Source: Charina bottae
Lineage: Eukaryota; Chordata; Lepidosauria; Squamata; Charinaidae
Direction of reading: 5' to 3'
Assembly: GCA_023362775.1 (NCBI GenBank)
Contig: JALMGJ010000026.1
Coordinates: 3,131,394 to 3,195,393 of the forward strand
Length of the DNA: 64,000 nt
The translations under genes were made by a program, and so were the position numbers. The notes under the pieces are model-generated. The model worked only from the letters and a program-made list of their open reading frames with translations, did no database searches and was not told the origin of the DNA. Position 1 is the stretch's first letter. Each line of letters begins with the position of its first letter. Below are positions 9,901 through 24,900 of the stretch, piece after piece.

Positions 9901-12900
9901 TTAAGCCCTGCGGAGATTGGCCATCCTGATCTTGAGAGCAGTGGAAGCAAGGGATGGCCCTTCTGTGGCTCTGTCTAACCCATTGCTTACAGCCTATTAA
10001 CTAATAGGTGAGGTTGCTCTCTTGCTGAATGTATTTTGTGCAACACAGTGATGGGCAAGTCAATCTCTGGCACATTCTGAATGGCTTGGCAAGTCATGAG
10101 TTCCCGTTCCTGGAAGCTGATAAAAAGTGAGACTTTAGACCAGAGCTTTCCAAACTCTGTGTCGGGACACATTAGTGTGTCGGCTGAAGTGTCTGGGTGT
10201 GTCACGGCTGCTGCTGCCTCCGAACCCTGCCAGGATTCTGCACAGGTCCTAGTGCCTGCCTTGTGCCTGGCTGCCTCCAAACCTGCCCTGCCAGGATTCC
10301 GCGCAGGTCCTAGTGCCTGCCTTGTGCCCTGCTGTATGAGTGTGTCGCGAAATGATGCATGTCTAAAAAGTGTGTCACCAACATGAAAAGTTTGGAAAGC
10401 TCTGCTTTAGACTTTGGTGCTGATCAGTTTGTGGAAAGACTATAAGCAGGAGGGGTGAAGGGATAAAAAATGCACTTCCTGCCAGGCACCTTCTTTTGCT
10501 TTTATTTTGCTCCTGGCAAAATCCTCAGTTTGCTGTCTTTGCTGGTTCAGTACCAGTTGTACTGCCTGCAGAATGAGAACTGTGCCAGCGTGGTAGAAGT
10601 ATCAGGGAAACTTTGATGCCAACCCACTTGCTGCTGGGTCCTTGGAAACTGTAGCATCTTTTCTTGCCTCCCAAGCACGACTGGCTTTTGGGAACTTGCC
10701 AGCACCTTCCAGAATTGGCTGTTGACTTGGGAAATGTCATGTCTCTTTCCTCCACCCTCCTCCTATCTCAGTTGCCATTTTAGAGCTTGCCTTGGAGGCT
10801 CACATCTAAATCTGTTGCTGAATGCATGCAAAAGAACTGGCCAGGCTTAACAAATCATTGGCTACTGGGACCGTTTTTACCTAAACCGATTGCTGGAATG
10901 CCCAACTTCAAATACTCGTGCTGGCTGCTGTCCTGAAAAATTAGTGCCGTGCTGGTAGGCTTAAAAACCCAAACCCAAACCCAAGCTGTTTGGCCATTTG
11001 GTGTCTGGGAAATGCCGCCTCTGTGACCCTAGAAGATTCTCAGCCTCCTTAATTTTCTGGGAGGCATTTGTGTTTGCTGAAATGATGCTGGCAAAGTGGG
11101 GACGGCTGTTTGTGCTGCTCCCTGGCTCTGTGTACAACTGAGGGACGTAGCTCACGTGCTTTTCTTCCACGCCACGTCTGCGTGAGGCCTCCCTGCTGCC
11201 GCCGCCGCCAGCGTTGGCGTTGAAGGTCCCTACCTGCCAGTGAAGAACTGGCTCTGCGCCAGACCTGCCTCCCCCAGCCGGTGCCGGCCAGGCAGGACTG
11301 TGCCCCCATCTCAGCAGGACACCGCCTGGGTTGATCTCTGGCCTTCTGGGTCTTTTGTGGTTTCATGCCTGTGTTTCTTCCCTTCCTTCCTTCCTCCTTC
11401 CCCACTCAGAAGCGCAGGCTCTTCCTGGCTTATGCTCCATTTTCAGCAATTATTCTCGCTGGGCCTGTAGCTTTCCTTCTGTTTGCCCAAGACTCCCCTC
11501 CTGTGCTTTGGCTTTGCAGAGCTGCACTCCAGGGTTTCCTGGTGTCATTGGTGGTTTTTTGTGGAGGCCCAGCGGTTCAGGTCCTCTGCTCTATAGCCGC
11601 ACCACGCAGCGTTTGACACACACATTGAAATGCTCTGCGTCAATTCTTCGTTTTCTTAAAGTTACCTCTCGGATCTTTAAGATTGCAATGGTAAGCTGGA
11701 AAGCATGCAAGCAATGATTGGTTATCATGAAAATTGAAATTAGAGCTTCAGTACTCTACAAAAGTGTTTCTTTTATCCTTGTTAGAAACAAGCCTGTGTT
11801 TTCTATACAAGCCTCCTTTTGGAAGGCATCGAAGCCATGCAAGAATCCAAATTAAAGCATCCCAACAGATGACTGCCTAGTCTGTGTTTGGAAAGATACC
11901 CTTGGTCCTTACAATTCTCACCGTTAGGCAGGGTTTTTTTAACGTTTAACTGGAATCTGCCTGCCTGTAATACAAGGGAATTATTCCATGTCCCACATTC
12001 TGAGATGGCAGAGAACAGGTCACCCACAGGGCCCAAGCAGGTAAGGCATATGATGGTTTAATCCGATGACCTGCTAAAATATTGCTAAAACTTTAGCAAT
12101 AAGAGTATTCTTATTATATTCTTATATATATTCTTGTAATACACCAAACCGCAAAGTACGTGTTTAACAATACTTTGCAAACCTGCCATTGGGGCAGTGA
12201 GCCTGCTGTAACTAGGCCTCATCCACATCGCCGCCTTGCCCCACCTGCATACTGCGTTTCGAGGAAGATTCCTCTCGGTGCCAGCCTGCCAGATCAAAGT
12301 GATCCCGCAGGAAAGCGCATCTTCCCCTGGGAAATGCCATCCCAGCTCTTGTGGGAATGTTCTGGTTGGCGAGGTCAGCAACTGGCAGGGCTCCAACTGA
12401 CCACCCCTCCCTCCCTCCCTGCCGCAGGGCTCTGGGCCTCCATGGCGATACGGCTTTGGCTGCCCTCCAGCAAAGACCCGCCAATTCTTGAGAACAGAAA
12501 AAGCCTGGAAGGACAGATCTCTCCGGTCTCCCCTTCACCTCACCTGCTCCTGCCTCACCCTTCCGCACCGCAGCCCCAACAACCGTGCTTTGTGAGGGCA
12601 GCAGCTGGAGAACGCTGTGCTGGCAACTGAGGTGTGTGCTCTCCCTCCCAGCAGTGAGAACAGGGCAGGGTTCCAGGTGCGCGGCAAGGCCTAGTCCGAC
12701 AGACCTGGGCCAGCGTTTTTCTCCCCCTTGGGAATCAATGGCTTCTCTGGGTTCTGGGTGGGAATTGGGTTTTGACTCCCCAGGCCATGGAAGTTGCCGA
12801 TTCTGAGCCTTTGGAAGCAGGCTTGTAAACCAGTTGTTGAACCAACTTGTTCCTGTTGTTAGCTCTTAAGACCACAAATGTGGGCATGCTTGGATTTCTG

Positions 12901-15900
12901 AGAAGTCTTGAATTGAAAATTGTTCCAGTCAATTTTCAGACTGTTTCCTCACCTTTTTAGTAACTGTTCATTGCAAGACATGCGTGGAATTATCGTGCCA
13001 TATAAATAGCTGGGATTTTTTTTCCAGTTAACCAAACTTGAGAATTTTATTCATTTATTCAATCTATATGCTGCCTTTCTTGACCGCTTTCTATGCCATA
13101 AGACGTTCAAATAAAATCTAAGCTTGATTTCAGATCATTTTGACATCATGTGTCTTAGAACTCAATAGTGCATTGCTAGGTCAAGGGAAAATTAAAGCAC
13201 TGAAAATGGATAATGTTCAACTACACCATTTTGGTGGGTGGTTCGTGTGTTCAGCTGCACAAGTCTTGCTCTCCTTGGGTGCCTTTTTCGCTTGGGATGG
13301 TGGGCACTGCAGACAATTGAGAAAGTGGCTTTGTTCCTTAAAGCAGGGTTCCTCAACCTTGTCAACTTTAAGATGTGTGGACTACAACTCCCAGAATTCC
13401 CTAGCCAGCCATGAATTCTGGGAGTTGTAGTCCACACATCTTAAAGTTGACAAGGTTGAGGAACACTGCCTTAATGCATCTGAGTTTTGCTTTGCTCCAA
13501 GGACAGCCCTCTCTGGAGTCTCAGAGGTAGTTACTGTTGTAAGGACAGCTCCAAGAGAAAATGGGGAGACCTTCCTAACCTGCCTTCCCAAACCCCTGTT
13601 TTTAGGCAGATTTTTAAAAATTTATGTGGGAAAGTGAGATGATTGGCACAGGGGCTTTCCCTTCAAGAGAGCAAGTTGAATGACAAATTGTCACCTGGTT
13701 CTTGCTGGCCTTTGGTATCCAGCCTTCCCCAATGTGGTATCCTCCAGGTAAGTTGGAAATTATGTCAGCATTTTACCAGAATTGTAGTTCAGCACATATG
13801 TGAAGCATTGGAACGAGGAAGCTGGATCTAATACCTGCAGCTTTTCCCCCCGTGGTGGTGATTGGCTTAAATCTTATGGCCCCCATTTTTTCTTTCTTTC
13901 TTGGCAGGAATACACATGTCCCCGATGTGAGTCTGGCTTTATTGAAGAAGTGACAGATGATTCCAGGTATCTTTCATTTCCTGAAAAGCAACGGAGTGAT
14001 GTCTCTTTGTATATCCCTCTTCTACTCTTTAGAATCCTATTCCATTCTGTGCAGTACGCCTCTGGCAGACACAGCTTCACCTTTCCAGGGGCTACCACAT
14101 CTGTAGGATTTTGGTTTTCCCACAAAAAATGTGGATTCGCATGGCCATGAATGAAGTAGAAAGTGGTGAGAGAGAGCAGCTGGCTAGCAAGTGGGCCGAT
14201 AATCTCAAGGCTTTGGTCCTCTGAGAACAAAAATGTATCAGGCAACTTCTCTGGACGTGCATCATTTCATGCAATCTGGAATCTTGTCTTTGCAAAATTG
14301 ATGGACATAAATAAAAAAAAAACATTTCGTAGAGATAAATTCAGTTGCCCAACTTGAAAATGTGGAAATTTTAGGTCCCAAGTATGTTTCCTCAACATGG
14401 GGGAGAAAACTTTCAAGGAATGTTCTTAATCTTTCTGTTCAACTATTTTTTTTTCATTTAGTGTAAAACACTGTTCTTATGAACAAAATCTATATAAAAA
14501 GTTATTTATTCAATTCACTGTAATACTGTCTTTGTGATGTTGGAAGAAAGTTATACATAAGAGATGGAAAGTTTCTGTCAAGTCAATCTCAGCTCCTGTT
14601 GACTTTATGGATACATCAATTTAGTTTTCTTGGCAACAAGACAGAGGTGATGTGCTATTGTCTTCTTCCAAGATTTCCCCCCCATTAAAATAGTTATTTA
14701 TCTTCAGAGGTTTTGCAGAAAGGAATAGAAAAGACTATAAAATACAAAAAGAAAAAGAAACATATGAAAAACTACAAAAAGTACAACTACCCAAGTTAAC
14801 AAAAAAAAACCTGAAAACAAAAAATAGGCAGAAAAGGCAGAAACTATCTTTATACAGTATGTTACATATTAATCAAATTCCTGAGGAATCTGTATAATGA
14901 CCAAGTAGCAACGGTAAGAACAGAGCACGGAACAACGGACTGGTTTAAGATTGGGAAAGGAGTACGGCAGGGCTGTATACTCTCACCCTACCTATTCAAC
15001 CTGTACGCAGAACACATCATGCGACGTGCTGGGCTTGAGGAATCCAAGGCTGGAGTTAAAATCGCTGGAAGAAACATTAACAATCTAAGATATGCAGATG
15101 ATACCACTTTGATGGCTGAAAGCGAGGAGGAGTTGAGGAGCCTTATGACGAAGGTGAAAGAAGAAAATACAAAAGCTGGGTTGCAGTTAAACCTCAAAAA
15201 AACCAAGGTTATGGCAACGAGCTTGATTGATAACTGGCAAATAGAGGGAGAAAAAGTGGAGGCAGTGACAGACTTTGTATTTCTAGGCGCAAAGATTACT
15301 GCAGATGCTGACTGCAGCCAGGAAATCAGAAGACGACTACTTCTTGGGAGGAGAGCAATGGCAAATCTTGATAAAATAGTTAAGAGCAGAAACATCACAC
15401 TGACAACAAAGGTCCGCATAGTTAAAGCAATGGTTTTCCCCGTAGTAACCTATGGCTGTGAGAGCTGGACCATAAGGAAGGCTGAGCGAAGGAAGATAGA
15501 TGCTTTTGAACTGTGGTGTTGGAGGAAAATTCTGAGAGTGCCTTGGACTGCAAGAAGATCAAACCAGTCCATACTCCAGGAAATAAAGCCAGACTGCTCA
15601 CTTGAGGGAATGATATTAAAGGCAAAACTGAAGTACTTTGGCCACATAATGAGAAGACAGGATACCCTGGAGAAGAAGCTGATGCTAGGGAAAGTGGAAG
15701 GCAAAAGGAAGAGGGGCCGACCAAGGGCAAGATGGATGGATGATATTCTGGAGGTGACAGACTCAACCATGGGGGAGCTGGGGATGGTGACGGCCGACAG
15801 GAAGCTCTGGCGTGGGCTGGTCCATGAAGTCACGAAGAGTCGGAAGCGACTGAACGAATAAACAACAAATTAATCAAATATCAAACACTTCTGATTTCTA

Positions 15901-18900
15901 AATCAGAATAAAAATGATTATCTAACATTACAAGAGGTGATAAAATCTATGCCATAAAAAAACATGTTGACTTATTTTTTGATTAGTGGACAAAATAGCC
16001 TTTTCAAAAATTCAAAGATAAAGCGCACATCCCTGGAATCCAATCCTCCAGGCTAACTCTGTGTAGCTAGTATTGGGTCGTAGGGGCCCAGGGGTCTGAT
16101 TTCTCTGGGTCGCTGCTTCGAAGAAGGGGAATGGGGGCTCGGGAACGGAAAACGCTGCCAGCAAATAGGGGCGCTCCCTTGTCCGGAGAGATGCTGCGCC
16201 TGATGGAGGCAAGTTCCTGGATGGTCTCCTGTGTTAGGGGAGGTATGTCTTGGCAAAGGAAGATAAAAATATACTTCATTAGTCAGGTTCACCAGAAACC
16301 TTGCCATGTTATAATTTGCACTTCTAACTATTCTGATTTATGTTGTTGTTGTTGTTCAGTTGTTTAGTCGTGTCCGCCTCTTCGTGACCTCATGGACCAT
16401 AGCACGCCAGGCCTTCCTGTCCTCCACTGTCTCCCGGAGTTTGCTCAAGTTCATGTTCGTTACAGCGGTGATACTGTCTAACCATCTCATCCTCTGCCGT
16501 CCCCTTCTCCTTTTGCCTTCAGTCTTTCCCAGCATCAGGGTCTTTTCCAGTGAGTCCTCCCTTCGCATTAGGTGGCCAAAGTATCTGAGCTTCAGCTTCA
16601 GTATCTGTCCTTCCAATGAGCAGTCAGGGTTGATTTCCTTTAAGATTGACTGATTTGACCTCCTTGCAGTCCAAGGGACTCTCAAGAGTCTTCTCCAGCA
16701 CCACAGTTTGAAAGCACCAATTCTTTGGCGCTCAGCCTTCCTTATGGTCCAATTCTCACAGCCATACATTACTACTGGAAAAACCATAGCTTTAACTACA
16801 CGGACCTTTGTATGAGCCGCGGTTTATGTGTGAGTCTAGTTACTGTGGCTTATTCAACAAACCGTGGCTTAGTGCACCACATAATCCAGCCATTGTTGAG
16901 AACAACGTGATTAAGAGCCAGGATGCTGGACCTTAGCCGGCAGCTTGGACTCTGCACGTGATCTTGGTACGGTGACGCTCAGGTCTGTTTTGTTCATTTG
17001 AATGAACATAAAAATATATTCAGAAAAAAACAGGAGGGGAAAAGAATCCCTGCAAAAGCTTTCTGTTAAGTATGACCTTAAAAAAAAAGATTGTTCAGAA
17101 AGCTTTAGAGCAGTGCTTTCCAAAGTCCCGCCGTTGGCAACACACCAATGGCGGCGGCAGCCTGGTGTTTCGCACTAAAACCCGGAAGCGCTGATGGCGC
17201 ACTGCTGCCGCCGCCGCCGCCGCATACACAGCAACGGCGACACGCCATCAGCATTTCCAGGTTTTGTCGCGACGCACAGTTTGGAAAGCTCTGCTTTAGA
17301 GAATCCTCCTGCCCAGGAGAAAGACCCGCTTGTGGCCACTTGCTCCCCCTTGCCTTGGCAAGTCGAGCCCTGAAAAGGCCCCTTTCTAGACTCTGCTTGG
17401 TGCTCCGGTCACTTTACGGCTGCCGCAAGTTTTGATACTGGGCGTTGGAGGAGAAAACATCCCGTTGGGTCTCCCTTAAAGAGAAAGACCCAAAGTGAGG
17501 CCCCCTGGTTCCTCTTGCCCCACACGGATCTGCCGGGAAGGCTTCCTTTCGGGTGCGAGGAGAGGCTCCCCGTTAGGCTGCCGCCTGGCAAGATGGCGGC
17601 CAGGAAGACAAGGGCGTTTCCTGCAGATGGCGTGGAAATGGAGGTCAAGTCCGGGCCAGGGCATTGAATCCGATTCAGCCTCTTTGCTTGCCCGGCCTAA
17701 GGTGCCCTTCTTGGGGTGCGATGCCTGGTGCACCCCTTTGGTACAAAACCATCTGGGTACCTCTGAAATAGTGCAATTGAGTTTGGATATAAATCTTTAG
17801 TTTCTGTTTGGCTCAGAAATGGCACCGCTTATTCCCCAAACGGAATTACAAATGAGCCTCCTTTGCTGCGTTGACACCTCAAGCTGCTTTGGAGAAAAAT
17901 AGTTGCCCTTGGAAATTAATAGAATAAGAATAGGAATAGAATAATAACTTTATTGTCATCCCACTATACACCAAGTGCACAATAGAATGAAATTTTGTTG
18001 CAGTTCGCTCACAATTTTAATCAAACACTAAAATACTAATTTAAAAAAATCCATAGTTTAAAAGCTGATAGCTTACTTTGCTGTAGCTCCTTGAAGCCAA
18101 GGAGTTTAATAGTCTTGCCTTCACTTCACTTCTTCCACCTCCTGTTTCCTTATCCTGAGGGATCTTAAGCCACTTGTGGAGAAAGGCCTTAGCAGCTGTA
18201 CTTTTAGGCGCCCTGGCCGCCTCCCTCAACCTCTTCTTTCTCCTCAGCTTTTTAGAAGGCAGCGGCAGCGGGACAGACGAGAGCCCTTCCACCCCATTTG
18301 CAGAGGTGAGTTTTCCTGCTCCTACCGTGGGCCGTGGTGGGTCTTTTCCTGCCCACTCCCACCCCGAACTACTTTGGGCGCCGGGTGCAGGAGGCGGGCA
18401 GGCCTGGCTGGAGGTGCGGCTCCTTTAGGCGAGGGAGGCCCATCGTCCAAAGACGACGAGGCGGCACGAAAACCAGCCGCCAGCCGTTCAAGGAGCCTTG
18501 TGTGTTCCCAAATACAGTGGTGCTTAAAACTCGGTAAGGCTTTGGGTCGCTTTCCTCAATGAATAAATGAGCAAGGATAATGTTTTTGACTCATTTGTTT
18601 AATCGGGTTCCCTTTCTCTAGTTTTAGGACTTGTGTGGAGAACCGATTACGTTTTAGGGCATATTTATGCAGAAATATTGAACATTCAAAAGGGTTCGCA
18701 AACTTTTACGCACCATTGTATATGTGGAAGAAATAACTTTGATATAAAAACATGGGCAATTTTTAGTAAAAGCAAGTCCATTGATAGCGTCTTCAAGCAA
18801 AGAGAGGCTGGCTCCTTGGTTTTTGCAAATACGTCGCAGGTCAGACCAATTATAGCACTGGATCCAAGTCACTTTATATTTAGATGGATGACTGGTTATG

Positions 18901-21900
18901 CCAAGATGCAGTTTCTGTCGTATGAGACAGGCTTCCGCCTCGAAGGAGTGGGCAGATGCTGGAAAAGGGAAGCTATTCAGAGCTTTCCCGACCATTTCAG
19001 CTGCCAGTCCGCCCCCGCCTGCTTGTGGCCGAGACTGGCAGGAAGACCGAACCGTCCAGGGGTGACGCGTGCTTCGACGGGAGGTAAGCCTGCTCTCCTG
19101 GCCCCCCGGCCTCTGCTGCGATGGGGGCAGCGATCCTGGCCTCCCTGAGGGAGCCCCGCATGACCGGAGGCTGCCTGTCTCCGGGCTGGGCCATCCCTCC
19201 CTCCCTCCCTCTGGGGCTGGGTTTGCAGGCCCCGCGAGGCGCCAGGGTGGCTGGCTAGTTTGTGGCTTCGCGTGTTGCGCAAAACAACTGATGCTTCCCG
19301 TGTGGTGAGAACCCAGGCAGCGCTGGGTCTGTTCAGCAGGGTTTAGAGCGTCCTGCAGATGCTGCTGGCATGTTAATTAGTCGCCTGAACTAACTCAGCT
19401 GCTTTGGTTTGAATGTTATAATTAGCCCTTGATTTTTCTCCTGCTGTGCCTCAGAATTGCTCGTGTGGCCGTAGCTGTTGACACCACATTTGAGAGGCTG
19501 TGGAGGAGTGGTGGGGAGGGCTGCTGTCTGTCTCTGCAAGGCCTCCTTCAGTGTCCTCTTGAATCTCTTTTTGAATCTGTTACTGGAACATAGTTCCCAA
19601 TCCTCTCTGACCGATCTCTAAGGCTCCTGGCTGCTGAGCATTCACACACTCTGCTTGGCCGCCAGCTAATCGTGTCAAAGGGTGACGTGAGTTGCAGAAT
19701 GTCGTGCTGGGGGCTCATGGATGAACAGGCTTCAGCTCCACCCTGAAGGTGGAGTGGCCTTGGGTGTTAGGATCTCCTGGGTCTGGTGATTTTCCATCCT
19801 TAGTGCTGGATGGGGTTGCCCTTCCCTATTGCTGCACAATCTGGGTGTCTTCCTGGACTCACGTCTGAAGAGCAGGTGGCAGCTGTGGCCCAGGGGGCCT
19901 TTGCACAGCTTTGTGCGGTACCCGAATCGTGCTCTTTCCTGGATCAAAAGGCACTAGGCCTGGTCACTCGTGCTTTGGTCACCTCCTGAGTGGATTTCTG
20001 CAATGCCCTCTACAAGGGGCTGCCCTTGGACAACATCTGAAAGCTTCAGTCGGTCCAGAATGCAGCAGCATGGGCAATTGTGTGTGTGTGTGGGTCTTAC
20101 TTTGGCCATGTTACACCTTTGCTCCGTGAGCTGCATTGGCTCCCAGTTTGCTTCCAAATGAAATTTAGGGTGCTGCTTATTACCTATAATGCCCCACATG
20201 GTACGGGGCCAAGATATCTGGGGGACCGCTTTACTCCCATGGTTTCTACTAGTCCCATTAGGGCGGGCAGGAGGGGCCTGCTCCGGGTCCCATCCATTAG
20301 GGATTGTCATCTAGCAGGACTCGGGAAGTGGGCCTTTTCCGTAGCTGCACCTGCCCTCGAACGCGCTCCGAGGTTTGGCTGGCCCCGACTCCGCTCACTT
20401 TTGCGAAGCCTCGGCGACCTGGCTGTTTTCACAGGCGTGCTGGCCAGGAAAGCGATCAGGGCCAGGCTGCTGGCGGATGGTGCGTTTGGGAGCCACTTCG
20501 TGCTCGTCAACTGGGAATGGTACTTTTTATATTTTTAAAAAAATATATTTATGTTGTATTTTAATTCTTGTTAGCTGCCCAGAATCGCATTGGTCCCTTT
20601 GGGAGTTCTGTCTCGGTGCATTTCAGATGTTTGGATCTACAGGCAGTTCTTCTAAAAATAAAGCTTGGTTCTCCTCCCCCCCACACCCCATCTGTTCATT
20701 CTGAATTTAGCATTTGGGCTCAGCGTGTCGAGCGTCACAGTTGACCTGAGCCAGCTTCTTTCTCTGAGCTCATCCTTAATTTGGACTCGGCTGGCTCGGA
20801 CACGTTGCTGATGTCACCGAGGTTAGGAGTCGTGGGCGGTCCGGGCCATCCCAGCCCATCTTGGGGAAGCTCACTCTGAGCGTGGCCGAGCCACTGTGGC
20901 CAGCCACGCTGTTTGGCTTTGGGAGAGCCCTGCTCACGGTCCCTCTGGCCTCAGAGTCGTGGTCCTGGTCGGGAGGCTCCTCGGCAAGAGGAGTCGGCGG
21001 TGCCAGATAAGCTGAGTGCAACCTTCTGGCCCCATCCACCGAGACCTGCTAGCCAGCTGGGAAAGGGTTAGCCTAGCTGGCGGGCCACCTTTCTGTGGTC
21101 TCACTGAGGCTTGTCTGACGTGGCTTGTTTGTGACAAAGATTCAGTGGCAGCCTTTGTTTTCAGCACTTGCAGATATGCTTCTTGAGAACCTGCTCTTTG
21201 CCCAGTATAGACGTTACGCTGTCCGGTCCATGGTTTCTTGGCTCCTCCTGCTTCCCCTTTGAATAGTGGGGCAAAGTTTGTTCTTCTCGTCTTCTGGCAT
21301 CTCTAGCACTCTTCAGAGGAGACAGTTGGTCGTTCTCGGGTTCATTTCTGCCCTTCCACTTTGGGATCTTACTCATCTGGCCCTGGAGAACTGTGAGGGG
21401 AATTCTTACTAGCTCTTCACGATGCTGAAGAAGAGACCTTGGAAACTTGGATGTATATTTCTGGCATTCTGATGAGTGAAGATAAAGCTGTTGGGATGCG
21501 TTTCCCTCTTCTGGAGCAGCGTATTGCATTTGGGGTTGCCAGCTGAATGTCCACCCCACCCTCCTGGCAATAGGTTTTCTAGGCACCGTACGTGGGAAAA
21601 GAGGCACCTAAATCAAGCCTGACATTTAGGTTTTCCACCATTCCACATGAGGCCTTCTTTCCAGAGGTGGCCCCATTTTAGGCTCCGCATTGGCTCACGT
21701 GGCAGGACATGCTGACTAACAGAGAACAGGTCAAGCCCCTGCACCAAGAAGCCTGGCAGGATAGGGAGACGCGCCGCTGCAGGGCTTCCTCCTCCTCAGG
21801 CTGGGATCAGCCACTCCAGGTGGTTGGCTAAAACCAGAAATGGTTTTGATCTATATCTTTTGCCAGTGATTCCAGCCATGTGTAGAAGTCCCTCTAGCCA

Positions 21901-24900
21901 CCCCTGGCCGGTGGAGACTTTTCCAGTTACTGTTCTTCTGTTGGCGCAAGGGTGAAAGCGGGGCTATTTGGGGAAAGAGTGGGAGGAAAAGGGGGGAGGA
22001 TTTCATGGGCCCAGGTCCGGCTGGCAGCCGCAGGGCAACTGCAGGCCTCTCCCGCAACAGACGTGGGTTGCCCAGCGGACCGAGGGCTGCTGACTCTTTG
22101 GGTGGAGAGGCTGTTCTGCCAACGCCTCCATGGCCAGGCTTGCCCGACGAGGACAGCGGGGGAGGCAGTTGGGCTGGCAGAAGGAGTGCCTGAAACGTTG
22201 CGGACTCCTGAGACCCCCTCCCACAATAGGCCCTGGCCCCGCCCACTTTTGCCGGGCAGCCCTCAGTATGCCACACCAGCTCCGGTGGCCTGATCCTGCG
22301 GTGGAGTCTGTCTGGATGGGACTGTGCTTCAACAATAGTAGTAAACTGGGGAGAAGTTTTTGGTAATTTAAAAAAAATGGCTGTGTGAATTCCTTGAATC
22401 TCCATGTATTTTTTTCTTAATTAACTTACCAAATCCCGAGTACCTCATATTTAAGCAAGTTCCTAGTCCATACATTTGTGAAAGGAGGCTGATGTACGGA
22501 GTAATGAAGATGACCTTGCTGGAAATATGCAGGAACTGTTTCCTAGGCCAAGGAGGCGGAAACATTTTTTGAGAAAAAAGACAACGTTCGGAAGCAACTA
22601 AGGCAGACACCTCCCTGATTCACTGAACTATAAGGAGGAGGAGGAGATACAGCACAATTAGGCTTGCAAGATTCTGTTGTTATAGCCAGTCTCAATAACA
22701 GCAGTTTTAGCCTCCCTGGGGAGTTGATTTCCTGGTCTGTTCTACAGGTAGTCCTCGCTTAACAACCGTTCATTTAGTGACGGTTCAGACTTACGACGGT
22801 GCTGGAAAACCAACTTACGACTGGTCCTCACACTTATGACCGTCTCAGCGTTCCCCCACAGTCACGTGATCATGATTTGGGTGCTTGGCAACTGGTTTGC
22901 ATTTATGACCGTTGCAGCATCACGGGGTCACGTGATCACCATTATTTACCTTCCCGGCCAGCTTCTGGCAAGCAAAATCAATGGGGAACTGCGTGATTTT
23001 CTTAACGACCACATGGTCGCTTAACGACCACAGTGATTCGCTTAACAACCGCCGCAAAAACATAAAATCAGGTTTGACTTGCTTAATGACCGCTTCACTT
23101 AGCAACAGAAATTCCAGTCCCAATTGTGGTCATTAAGCGAGGACTACCTGTACTGAATGGGGCTGAGTTGTGGAGTTTGCATGTTTTCTGGGAAGAAAAT
23201 CCTGCTTTTCCCCTGGTGTGAGTTTTTGGTATGCCTCTAAGCAGTGTACAGAGTTCTGACCCCTTTTTTAAACTTTCCATTTCCCTTCTTCAGTTCTGGG
23301 ACCAGCTGGATCGTTCAATGGTCTTTCCATTCCTGAGCAGCTCTCTGGACCACAATGGCAGAGACAGTGAGAGGGGCCACCAAGCCCACGCAGACCTTTG
23401 GGGACCAAGCCGACCCCCCCGACTGCCCATGGCCCGGAGGTATCGGCCCCGCCTCAGCACACGGCCAGATCGGTCGCCTGCCATCGAAGGGTAAGAATCC
23501 AAGGGGCAAGGTCTCGCAGAAGAGGGCTGTCTCCATTGGACTTGAGGAGTACAAATCTGTTCGCTTTTACAGAGTGGTGGTTATTTCACAGAGTGAAGGT
23601 AAAACAAGTATAGCCCCAAAGCCAGTATTTTTCGCAATGATCCGATCTGGGCTCTGACAGCCAGGTCAGCATTTTGCATCCTATATTCATCAGTATACTG
23701 TTTGCCAAATGAGGTAATGCTTCCTGCATTACATTTACTGTAAACTGCCCAGAGTCCCTCTTCCGGGGGAGATGGGCGGTGATAAATTCTATAAAGGAAA
23801 GAAGGAAAGGAAAGGAAAGGAAAGGAAAGGAAAGGAAAGGAAAGGAGAGGAGAGGAGAGGAGAGGAGAGGAGAGGAGAGATGAAATGAGGGAGGGAGGGA
23901 GGGAGGGAGGGAGGGAGGGAGGAAGGAAAGGAAAGGAAAGGAAAGGAAAGGAAAGGAAAGGAAAGGAAAGGAAAGGAAAGGAAAGGAAAGGAAGGAAGGA
24001 AGGAAGGAAGGAAGGAAGGAAGGAAGGAAGGAAGGAAGGAAGGAAAACTCTGTTCTCCTGCCAGAAAAATATGGTTGGTCTTCTCGGTATCAGCAGATGT
24101 CCTTATTCTTGGGCCAGGTGGCCAGTTCTGTGAATGTGGCTGCTCCTTTCTTACATGTGACCTTTCTCTGTTCTTCCCACCCCACAAATCCCCTCCCTGG
24201 AGCAGAATAATACAGCAGATCTTTGCTGGATTCTTTGCAAATTCAGCAGTTCCTGGATCACCTCCTCCATCTTTCTCCTGGTGAGTGGCATCCACTCTTG
24301 GCAATCTGGAGTCCTCAGTGCTTGGATTTACGCGTAGGCCGAGTGTGGGAGACGGGGCTGCTCGGGGGTCTGGATTGAGAACCTTTTCAAGCTGCTCTTC
24401 AGGTTCCGGCCCGGGGGAGGGGAGGCTGGAAGCCCCTTGAGGGAACGTTGCTTGAATTCCTCCTCCTCATCTCGGGGTCTTCCGGTCCTGCTCCAGGTGT
24501 CGCTCCGGCTGGCCAGCCCCCACCGCTGCTCTTCTCCCCACACCCCCGTTCTCCCCTCTGAGCTTACGGTGGGGCAGCCGGGGACTTGGGCAGTGCTGAC
24601 AGTGTCATCCACCGTCGCGGCTGACCTTCCTCCCAACGTCTCTGCTGACTAGGAGCGCCAGAAAGCGTGGGGCAGCAGTGGGGCAGCCAGGAGGGCTTGA
24701 GGAGTTTGTCTGCCTTGTGACTGGAAGGCCGAGGGAGGGAAAGCAGCTGCCCCCTCCGGTGCCCCCCTGAGTTCCCTCTTGTTTCCCCCCCTCCAGGGGA
24801 GGCATGCAGGGAAGGCTGCACTCTAGCTTTGGGGACTACGCGTGGGACCAGAGCGGCCTCGACGCTGTCTTGACCCAGGTAAAGGCGCTGGCCAGCGGGC

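Noticed and set aside
20080..20538. 152-codon plus-strand frame as a host gene
   Set aside because: It matches the end of an L2-like LINE protein and is repeated at 54400 with frameshifts.
23789..24304. Minus-strand frame rich in PSFLPSF and its plus-strand partner
   Set aside because: Translation of the purine microsatellite; no biological coding.
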